Assembly (NCBI GenBank): GCA_024036415.1
Contig: JAMWET010005504.1
Coordinates: 62,001-126,000 of the forward strand
Direction of reading: 5' to 3'
DNA length: 64,000 bases
DNA from: Prochilodus magdalenae
Lineage: Eukaryota; Chordata; Actinopteri; Characiformes; Prochilodontidae
Shown here: one piece after another, positions 48,771 to 60,100 of the stretch
Layout: the number at the start of each line of letters is the position of its first letter
Position numbering within the stretch: the first letter of the stretch is position 1
Program-made: the position numbers and the translations under genes
The notes under the pieces: model-generated
What the model was told of the DNA's origin: nothing
Database searches by the model: none
The model's input: the letters and a program-made list of their open reading frames with translations, nothing else

Positions 48771-51714
48771 AAAAGTTTTTACAAGTAAATTAATGCAGAT
48801 ATAATCCGCATTATATTTAGATCCCTATTAAAATTGACCTTCCATTAAGTCTTAATTGAGTCTTTCATTAAAACATGTTTAGACAACTCTCTGGATTACC
48901 AAGTACCAACAACTAAGAAATTGTATAATTCTTGAATTCAAAAGTTACACTATATAAATTGCTATGCTGATAGTATCATTTATACTGAAAAAAAAAACTT
49001 TGTATTAAATTAGAAAGACATGCAAAATATAACTGACTTTAGACTTTTAGACCCTGGGATTGTTTAGGCTGATGCTGACACTGATTAAGGCAGTATCTGA
49101 CTCATTTGTCTGTCAAATCAGATTTGGATCTTCCGTACAAAGATTTAAACTGTTATTCTTTATAAGCATGAATATTTAAGCATTAGGTATTTAGGAGTAG
49201 GGCTGCCGTATGGAACTGTGGAGTAATGAGACACGCAGTGCACATGTGATTTAATTGAAATCAAATTCCTATAACCTAAACATTTGTTAATATTGTAAAC
49301 GAATAAACCAGTTTAAAATAAAATGGCCCCTATAAAATATCTTTAGCAGAATCGCCACTATTGCCTCGATGTTCTGCCTTTTCCTGAGTACAATACATCA
49401 CATCACTTCATATTGGTTTGTAATATCATTTAAATCTATACTATATTATCTGTTTATTGTTAATATTTAGCAAAAAGCAAATATTTGCCAACAATGGTTA
49501 CTTTAATGACATAACAAAAAGAATTTAAATTAAGTTAGCAGACTTTAAAAACTTTTTATTATCTTTATTCTTTTTATGTTTGTACTAGGGAAATTGTTCT
49601 TATGTTATTTTTTAATATTTATCTTATCAGGCTGTGCAGTCCGAATATGGACACTAAGCTGCAAAAAATGTTTGAATTCATTGTGATGTCACAGAAACCA
49701 ACATGTTTACATACATCTGCCTATGCAGCCTACAGCAGTTTAGCCCAACCCATTCACCATCAAGGAGTGTTTCAGACTAGACTGTTTTTTGAATAAAGCA
49801 AAATATATGGAAGTCAATTATTACAATATAGCACTCTTGAAGGCACAGTAACTAAATAGAGGATGGAGCATCCTCACATAAAAATTAACCACCACACTAA
49901 TGTCATAGGCAAGAATAGGAAAATGTAGAGGTAAAGTTTTGTATTGTGTTTCATCTATTGTTTTGTTATTTACATGAACAACTTTCTGACTGCTCTCATA
50001 ACATACATGTTTAGATGTATGAAAATTATACAGTTGTCAAATTTTCAATCTCTAGATTAATCAGTAAAAAACAGACAAAAATACCTGACTGTTGTGTGCC
50101 TTCATTGTAGCTTTTTGTGCATGCAAACAGGCTACAAAGTTACAAAGCAAAGTACACTACCTCAATAAACAGAGGTTGGACTGTACATGTCTAAAACATC
50201 AAATGCAAAAAAAAAAAAAGTATGTATAAAGTGATTGAAACCATGACAATGAATATCAGAATGTAATGCCCATTCTTATTCACAGTACAACCCAGTAAAT
50301 AGTCAGTAGGTATAAATGGGAGGAATTGCCCTTAGGCAGAGGTAAAAGTTTGAGAAACATGAGAACATGGAAGAGTATGTATCTAGCAGCTTGAATAGCA
50401 AACACCCACATGACACGACATTTAAACACACAGTTGTGCTAAAGGGTGACAATCATGCATGACCAAACACCCATGCTTTCTATATCCATCCAGAACTGAT
50501 GATTTCCCCACCCCAGTGAGATTTAACCCTTTGTTGTTTTGTATTTTGTTGCAGGTCCCACATATATTTACTGGGTTGTAAGTGGTAAAGTACAGTGTTA
50601 AGAGACTATACTTGTTTTGTTTTGTTTTTTTACACACAGTATTTGATCAGTGTACTTCACATGCTAAAACAGCACAACCTGGGAGGATATGACAGGGTTT
50701 ATTTCAGTCACATACACATGAAACACTTTAAGTAGAACCTGAGGGGGTTTGGGATCCTAATGTTTCTTTGGTTTCATCTTGACAGCTCCAGGTCAGATCA
50801 GTGTTGACAGGTGAATCCTATAAATAAATACATTTGATCTCTGCCATACTCAGCCTTACACCATCTTAATAACTTGATGGTGGGCTCATTTGTTTCAGTG
50901 CTAAATCATGTTATGAGGTCCATCCAGAAATAACAATTTAAGCTATGTCCTGTGTAAGGGACCAGATCAGATAAGTGAGGGAAAGGTGTGGTGATGAGGA
51001 AATGGGCAGGGCTTGTATTTGGAACTGAGTGACTAGAAGGAAGGCTGGACAGTGCCTTTCAGTGAGAGATGTAACACAGACAACAGAAACAGCGAGGGCT
51101 ATGAATACTGTGAAAATACAGCATGGCTTTGGCACTGGAATTTACCATTATGAAATAAACCAAGGATTACAGCACATCAGGATAAGAAGACAAACCTACA
51201 CTGTGCCTCTTTACTGCTGAGCATTACATGTAAGTTGACTTCTGATATCACCAACCTGACATTTCACTTTAAACCACACAAAACGCATTAAATGATCATA
51301 ACACTTCACAACACTCAATATGAAATACATCCATTATCTCAGTTTGATGTATCTGTATGGTAGTGCGATAAAACAACAACAGCTGTTGATTTTGACACAC
51401 GTGCCAATTCAGTATAGTTGTTGATAAATACAACTTTACCTATAAATGACCTCAACTGCAATTAATGCTGACATATTTTCACATATTTTCTTTGTTTAGA
51501 GTGTACCACTTTAATGGCATGGCATTCATATCACATAGCCACAAGATTCTGACATGGAAAAGCAACTAGTTATTAAAGAGCACAGTGTAAGACAACTTTG
51601 CAATCAAATCATCTATCCAGGTCCTAGCTCTCTGAGAATCGGTGTGTTAACATCCTAGTTTCAAGCCCATGTTTGTTTTATGTGAGTGTTTCGGTTTGTC
51701 CTGTACAGAGGTTT

Positions 51715-51719
51715 GTGTG

Positions 51720-51750
<31 letters not shown>

Positions 51751-51754
51751 CTGT

Positions 51755-51793
<39 letters not shown>
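51715..51793. repeat. (GT)n microsatellite
   Basis: A GT run of about 80 bp with a few C or A interruptions. It also produces a spurious His/Thr frame on the opposite strand. Confidence 0.9.
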
Positions 51794-51797
<4 letters not shown>

Positions 51798-51991
51798 CAC
51801 ACATGCCAAAATGCCAAGATGACGTGTGCTTAAGGGAACAATGCAGATGAACAGGTTGACGGTACAGTGCAGACGAAGAACGACATAATCAGAATGACAG
51901 TGCAGCGTGGAAAGGTGTGGTAGTGAAACAAGCCTGGAATGTGTGTCAGCATTCTTCAAAAAAATGTGTCGATACCGGAATAGAATGTATA

Positions 51992-52100
51992 TGCACAGTG
52001 CTCTGTAAAAGTTTTAGACATCTGAGACATGATGTAAAAAACTGTCTGTACAGTAAACATTTATTTGCTTATGAAAAAAATCACCAATGAAAACAAATCA
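51992..52100. mobile_element. Tc1-type end fragment
   Basis: The word CAGTGCTCTGTAAAAGTTTT, followed by agacatctgagacatgatg, resembles Tc1/mariner termini of the CAGTGCTGTGCAAAAGT type. It is a solo end, strongly mutated. Confidence 0.3.
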
Positions 52101-53689
52101 TATTAAAACCATAATTAAATTTTACATGTTAATTTCACTATTCATCAAAACCCAGCCCAGTATTATTTGTACCCATAGTCCACTACATTGTATTGCAGGT
52201 TTTAAGCGAAGCACTTCACAATTCCGATAATAAATCAATAGGGCCAAAAAGTTAACTAAAACTTAATGAAAATGGGAGTGTGTCAGGAAGTGTGTTAGTC
52301 TGGATTACTATTTTGTAACAATTTAAGAACCCCTTCATGTCATTTCCTGCTTTCGCCGGTGTAATTTAGGAAGCTGTGTAATGGAGGAACTGAAGTGAAA
52401 GCAGGTAACACCCGTCCGTTTTTTGTATTGTCACTACCAAAACACTCATAGTGCTACCAAAACTACCAAATGTTACAGTAGTGTATAAATTGGAGAATTG
52501 CTGGCCAGTACATAAACACTAGTCAGTCAGTACATACCAGCAAACACAGTTTGAAATAATTTGGTAGAATGGTCCTTATATAACAAACATGTTTCTGTAC
52601 AACTGGACATATGATTTCACCCCAGAGGCTGGTGAAATCTGAAACATCTACCCACGGTCTAGTAGACCTAACTTAGGATAATTGTTTTTTTACAACAGTT
52701 TGTGGAGTTTCTGGAACTGCACAAGCCCAGTTGCTTTGAGATTTTTCTGCTAGACAATGCCAGTGGGGGATACTCCATGTGAGCAGGCATGTGGCATCAA
52801 GCCTGTAACTTACTGTTCTCTCATTTGGTAGGCAAATCTACTTAGCCACTTTCAAAGGGGTACTGGAAGTATAACACAGAACAGCCACATAATGCTTATT
52901 ATTTTTGTTTTTAGCTTGGTTTTAGCTTTTAGCATTTGGAAAATACATAAACTCAAACTAGTTGTAACACCATTGTTACATTAATTCACTGATATTTTCA
53001 GACGGGCAATGCTATATATGTAATTTTAGCATTTTTTGTAAGATAAAATCTTTACATTGTAGAAGTTATTACTGTTTATTAAATAACAAAATCAATTAAC
53101 ATGACAAGTGACGAAAAACAAAGAATTTACCAAAGATATAATACAAACTCTGCTTAAAACTCACATACACTAACAAGACAAATAGATCAATATGATATTT
53201 TAAAGACAGCTTAATACTGATGAGAGAAAAATGCAATTATCTGATTAAAAAAATTAAATAAGCTTAAAGTCCATCAAGTGTTTGGATTTTGAATGCTGTC
53301 ATAGTTGATGCAGTACCTGTAGTAGTATAGGCCAAAACCCACCTGTTTGTGACTTTTAATTCTAGTTAATGCCATAGTGAATTTGTTTATCACCATAATA
53401 TGCTGAGCCTAAAGTCTCATTTACAAGCAACACAGAGTCCTAACATGACAATAATGATAATATCATTAATGGCAATCGGGAACATCTCTGAAAGGCTGCA
53501 CTGGAGGGTGCTTGTGGGAGACATTTGGTTAAAATAAGTAACAAACTGACCAAAGCAATAGCAAGATGAAAAGCTTAAGTTCCTCTTGAAAAAAATATGA
53601 AAAAAAAAAAAAAGATGTAAAATCTTTAAACTGGAGCACAGATGGAGTCCAGGGCCCAAGCATCAAAAATTCAAATGCAACTGTTCAAA

Positions 53690-53952
53690 CAATCCCTGAA
53701 AGCTCAGTGAAAATGAAATTCTTGTTTGAGCTGGCAAATTCAATTACAGACTGTACGACAGATGCATGTCTGAGGGCCTTTGTAAAAGCCCGGGCAGCAG
53801 GCCTAAGCCGCAGCAGTGTTAGATCAATGCCTGCTATGCGCAATCTCTCCAAGCTTCTACACCTGGCTTTTTTAGAGAGGGCTCCCAAATGCCTGTCATA
53901 CTGCCTGCACCCAGACTGCATGTGCCAGAGGTGTCATTACAACACACATTAA
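53690..53952. other. unexplained open stretch upstream of styk1
   Basis: Both strands are open for about 80 codons (53707-53952 on +, 53921-53685 on -) and base composition is less AT-rich than around it. It lies about 170 bp before the first styk1 coding exon. It shows no similarity I recognise. It could be a 5' UTR exon, a conserved regulatory element or chance. Confidence 0.25.
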
Positions 53953-54120
53953 AAAAACATTTAAAAAAATAAATTAATAAATAAAATTACAAAAAAACAT
54001 GTCTGCTCAGTGCCTCTGATTGTAATCAAGCATTCGGCAGAAGTTGCTTGGAGGTTTGTTGCATTACAGACCAGTTATATTATTGGTTGCTAAGACTGAC
54101 ACTTGTTTTCTTTCTGCAGC

Positions 54121-57100
54121 ATGTCTGATTCAACTAACACAACCAGCCTGTGTGATCCTTCAGACAGGCTATGTGGTAAGCAAGACATTCTTTTTTCTCT
54201 TGTCTTAAAGCCCCAGGGCATCTAACTTTGTGTTGGTTTTATCTTGTTCCACTGGCCCACAATGTGCATGTAAAAGTCTTATGAATGTCTTCCCAAGGTC
54301 TAATATACACTATATTGCCTACCAAAAGTATTACCTCACTCATGCAAATCATTGAATTCAGGTGTTCACTTCCACGGCCACATATGTATAAAACCAAGCA
54401 CCTAGGCATGCAGACTGCTTCTACAGACACACAGGGTCTTCCTCAGGAGCTCAGTGAATGCCAGCGTGGTATGGTGATAGGATGCCACCTGTGCAAGTCT
54501 AGTCATGAAATTTCCTCACTACTAAATATTCCACAGTCAACTGTCAGTGGGATTATAACAAAGTGGAAGCGATTGGGAACGACAGTAGCTCAGTCACAAA
54601 GTGGGAGGCCACATAAAATGACAGCGGGGTGAGCGGATGTTAAAGCACACAGTGCACAGAGGTCGCCAATTTTCTGCAGAGTCACTCGCAACAGACCTGA
54701 AAGTCAACCTGAAACAAAAATTCACCTACTTTGTTGCTTTATTCTGATGTCATATAAAGCAAAATTCATCTTTCCATACCCTTTAAAAGTGTAACATACT
54801 TGCTGTCCCATAATCCTCAATCAAAATGCCTTTTCCCAGCCTTAAAAACGTCTTCGGATTTTTCGTTGCATCATCACGCACCAGTAGTCAGAGAAAAATA
54901 TTAACCAATAGCGTATTTGTTTTATTTCTCTCTTCCACCCATCCCACCAATCACCAAAACCCCTCAGCTAACACTCTTCCTGATGTCGTATTTCACTGCG
55001 GTCACGGTATGGAAAGGAAAATGCATTATTTCCACTTGTTGTTGACTTCCTGGTCATATGTTTAAAGATGTGGTCAAATGTTGATTCAGTCTAGACATAC
55101 ATTATGTATGTTACAGCAGCAGGGCAAATTAATACAGCAGTTGGAACAGAACTTGGTAGAAAGTGTAAAAAAACACTGTTAGATTATTTTCTTTTCAGGG
55201 GTTACCTGCTGGTGTACACTGACTGCATTCTAATGACTCACTCTAGCATCTGCCCTGGCGACAAGTATTTAACACATGCTCTATTTAGTGCTTGTATTAA
55301 TCATAAAGCAATCTGATCAAAGTGTAGAAAATATTAATGGCAATTATTTTTAGCTCAAACAATTTTCTCACTTTTACTTTTAGATTAAAGCAATAAACTA
55401 CCACAGGCTCTGATCAGATATCAGATAATAATTCACAAATATGAAAACAGCCAAGCAATGTAATTCGTTATCAACAGATTACGGATGCTAAGACTCATAG
55501 TAACTCACATGTGTACTATGAGCGCTCTGTTAGGAGAATACTGGTAAACTGTGTTTTATGTGGGATGAGTGGGATGAATTTCGTCAGTATTTGAATCATC
55601 AGTACTTGAAGAACACTGGCCAACTACAAGTTCAATTATAAAAATATGCATAAATAATACAGTATAAAAATAATAATAATACAACAATACTAGATATATG
55701 TGGCAATGCAGTTTCTATTATGTCTTTTTCAACTTCTTAAATCTACAGGTGATCCACCAGCTCAGTGTTATTAGGTTCAGTTTCCCCACTTAAAACTTAA
55801 GTCAACTTAAGTTTTATAACACTGATAAAGAAGATAATATTGATAGAATTTAAAATATTATTTCCTGTGGTTAAAAAAAATCTTTGAAATATCGATTTAA
55901 AAATGACTTGATGTGCTAGATGTAAAATACTTAAAATAAACTATATGGAAGTTGGAAAACCACAAACCAAATATTTTAGTTTTTAAATTGTGTTTTCAAT
56001 ATGTTGTATGTGTTTTAACTGCATTTTGTGGGTTTGCTGTGGTTTGACCTGAAACTCTAAACAGTGCAACTCTGGGTTCATGTTGTAACAATGTGAGTTT
56101 ACATATCAGTGAATATTTCAGTCTGTGATTTAATGCATGACAAACTTCCAGCACAAGAAAATGTCAGTGCCATTTACATTTACAGGTTTGATTTGGGTTT
56201 TTTCTAATCTCTCTCTCTCTCTCATCCCATCCCTCTCTTATTCTTTCAGTGGCAAGAGTGTACGAACTAGAAGTCATTGTGATGCCCGCGTTGCTGCTAG
56301 CGATTTCCCTGATCACAATTATAACTTTGTGTCTTCTGCGCCTGTGTTCTAAAAAAGAGGTCACTGCAGTCACAAAACACACCCACCACACACACAATCA
56401 GCATCATACACACAGACACAATACACACAACGAACATCATACACACAGACACCACACAGACACAGAGCATCATGCACAAAGACACAGCACAAACAGTCGA
56501 GATCATGCACAGCGACACCACCGAAGCAGCAGACAGCACCTGCAGGGCATTGACGGTGAGTCTTTCTTGTATATCTGCAACTTACCTTGTTGTTTTAGTT
56601 TTCCTGACAGCTGCTGCCTCATGTAACAGAACAATTAAAGGAAGTCTACAACAACTCCTTGACCCTTTTTAACCGATTCCCTTTCTCAATCCCTAATAGC
56701 CCCTCCAGAGCTAAATCCAATGGAGTATGAGGCTGTGCCTATGACACCCCAAACACAAAACCGGAGGCCCAGTGTCAACTCTGCAGTACCACAGCAATCC
56801 ACTGAGAGGCAGCACGACTCTTTTCAGCTGATCACACCTCTGCCGCTCTCCTTCGCAATGAAACAAAACAGTGATGTCACTCTCTACAGAGCCACTATGG
56901 ATCGGAAAGCTGTCATCTTACGAGTGCTCAAAGGTATGCAAACAATGACAGTACATTTGGCATAACAGGCTACCTGAAAGGTATTAAACTATTATGTAGG
57001 ACCTTATAATATGACTGTAAGTGGTTTTTTAAGTTGGGCCACAAATCCTGTCTAGGGGCCATCATATTCAGAGAGCTAAATACCTGATATGGCATGAATG

Positions 57101-60100
57101 ATATTTGTGTTTTTTTAGACATAGTAAGACTGAGCAACATGAGTGGGACTCCTAACATGCCCATCAGTTTACAATACTGCAGATAATTCTAAATCAGCGT
57201 ATACAATATATTTCTGTGCTGGAGAAAAAAGCAGTTTGCCCTTACTTCCTAGAAAGATTTAGAAAATATTTAGCATTATTTACTTTTTGCACAGAAAAGT
57301 GCAGACTATGTAAGGCTTTAGTTCTTAATGGTCCAGTCTCAGTAATTAATAAATCGGAGTCAGAAATAAGCGCCCAAGAAGAGCAGAAGCTAAAAATCAA
57401 GTTTTGCATGGAAAGTAATATCCTTGGAGAATCTTAATTAAATTTACACATGCACCAGTAATAATAATAATAATAATAATAGTATTATTATTATTATTAA
57501 TAATAATAATAAAGTAAATTCAAGCACACCATATTTCTGTACACATGTGCTGCCAAAGATTTTTAAAGACAGAAAGGCAGGAGAAATGGCTAAGGTATAA
57601 TTTACTACTATCCCAACTTCAGAAAACTTCAAACAATCAGTTACCCTGCTGACAAAAAGAATATTTGAAAACCAAGGGATGGTTATATTTATTCCACTAG
57701 ATGCTAATTAGTTTGCCAATATTTAACTTTTTTGTTTTCAATAAGTGTACATATGGTACACCCAGCTTAATTTTCTTTCTTATGTTAATTCTCTATTGCA
57801 GAAGCAGCCAATGCCAGAGAGCAGCAAGCCTTTCTTGGCTTTGCACAGTTCCTGTCTGAGTTGGGACCCCACCCATGCCTGCCCACCCTGTTGGGAGTGG
57901 TGACAGTGAGATCACCACTTATCATGGTGCTAGAGGAGCTGGATAACAGAGACCTGCTGAGCTTCTTATGGAGATGCAGACAGGTGTCATATATGCTTAT
58001 TAAGCACACCATTAGACACACCTACACTGTTGATACACCATGTCAGTACACATTTAGAAACTATAGTGCTCAGCCATTCTGTCATCAATGCAGCAACAGA
58101 CTTCATCAGAGGTGCCCAATCCTTTTCTCTGCAAAGGGCCGATGTGGTTGCAGGTTTTCACTGCAACTAGCACCTTTGCGGATAAGATTGTACTGACTTA
58201 GACTAGATTAAGTAATCTACAAATCTACAATATATTTTTTTGTTACAACATCCAGCTAAATTCGTATCAGTGTACTGTGGAGTAGGTACACACTATGTTA
58301 TATTGCCATCTACTGAGGGTTTACATTTATATTCTTTACACTGTCTCACAACCTCACAGGACCATCAAGGTGTGGCAACTCCATGTGACCTGACAGAGAA
58401 AAGGATATTCACAATGGGCATACAGATTGCATCTGCGCTGGTCAGTACTATCTTATGTGACATGTCACAGTCAAAAATGTAATATTGCAGGTACAACATC
58501 GTTCCACAGTCATGCCTCCTACCTGGTTTTTAAACACTGCAGAAAAGAAGTGTCAAACTGCACCAAGTTTAGCATTTTCCCTCGTCTCATGAAGACACTG
58601 GAAATGAGCAGATGAGGTTAACTTTGTGTTATAAAAGCATAATGTTACATTCTGTAGACCTGTGGTCCAGAAGGAACCCAGTTTGACCCTTCTCTTATAT
58701 CTGAGGCAGAGGGATAGTCATGGTCAGTGTTCTGAACTCATATATGCACTGTAAATGTCAGTCTAACAGCAATCAGCATGAAGCACAGTGTTTTCCCTAT
58801 CAGAAAATAAACTCCAGTGCCAAATGGCTTGGATGAAATACAGACATTAGAATGTAACGTCAGAAAGTTATTTACAAAAAACACTATATGCATCATAATA
58901 TTTAGGCTTTCTGAGGTTTGATACGTTGGAAAACAGTATTAATTTAAAAAATCAGATTTTTACCAATACTACCTAAACTACGACCAATTTTACTCCCTCT
59001 GTAATAAAACATGCAGTTGATCAGTGCACTTCAAGCACTGACAATAGACTCAACATGCTCAGAAAAATCCAGTGCTGATCCAATAATTGACATACCAGTG
59101 TACAACAGAGACAAACTGGTTCCTGCTGGAGGAGGAACACTTAATTAATCATTAATAGGGAGTAATAAAAGATGTCAAATGTGACAGTCTTTGTCACTTA
59201 CTACAAAAGCATATTCCTTTAGTCCTTTTGACAGCATGGCTGTCAATTAATATTCCTTTTTTCCTTTAAATGCTTGAAACACTTTAAATGTTGGAACAAC
59301 CTTGCTAGTCAACTAACCTCGAAATTTGACTTTACAATGTAGGAGTATCTGCATAGTAAGAACTACATTCATGGCAACATTGGGGCACGAAGCGTCCTGG
59401 TTGGTCAAGATCACTCAGTAAAGCTGTGGGGTTTGGGCCCAGCTTTCCGTAGGAAGACAGAGGCAGGCTCTGCAGGGGATTTGGAAGAAATGGAAATGAG
59501 GAAGTGGCAAGCTCCGGAGGTTTTAGCTCGTCGACCTGTCAGTCACAGCAGTGATATGTAAGCAGTACTAGACTCTTTTTTTATTCTTACTCTTGGCTTG
59601 GAGAACAAAGATTTTCACGTTCATTTCTGTTCTCTTTCACTGGCAGATGGTCATTTGGCATCTTGTTATATGAAATGGTGACTTTAGGTGAGTTTGTTTC
59701 TATGTCCCTTTAATTCCAGAAATAATTCAACATTTCAATAATTAAAAAAAAAAAAAACTTTTACCAATGTTATTCAACACGAGTCTTTCAATCCAACACT
59801 CCAGTTTTCAAAAATCTGCAGTGACTTTAATTCGGTCAGACAAAGTTTAATTAGTTGAAAGAAGAAGAAACTTCATCCATCCACTCAAAGAATCCTTAAT
59901 AATTTCCTAACTTGCAGACTCATATGACACCTCATTTCATTTGTTCCAAAGGAGATCCTCCGTTCCCTAAAATAATGGCCAGTGAACTGCTGCAGTACCT
60001 CCAGAGGGGGAAAACACTAAAGAGACCAGCTAACTGCTCCAATACACTGTAAGTTAACACATGCAGGCATATGCACAAAGACACACTCACATTCTGTGGT

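Larger units (their letters stand above)
48200..54119. other. intergenic region between divergent clcn1 and styk1
   Basis: This interval must hold the clcn1 promoter and 5' UTR (- strand) and the styk1 5' exon or exons and promoter (+ strand), but I cannot fix either. Read on -, TATAAAA at 48380-48374 lies about 175 bp upstream of the clcn1 ATG, and a CCAAT lies near 48311-48307, in an unusual order. Repeats are a Tc1-type end near 48657-48770, a long GT microsatellite near 51715-51793, and another Tc1-type end near 51992-52100. An unusually open, less AT-rich stretch lies at 53690-53950. Nothing else was recognised. Confidence 0.45.

Noticed and set aside
51678..51959. His/Thr-rich - strand frame as a relative of the styk1 repeat
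   Set aside because: It is a plain GT microsatellite read on the other strand, with no splice sites or neighbouring exon.
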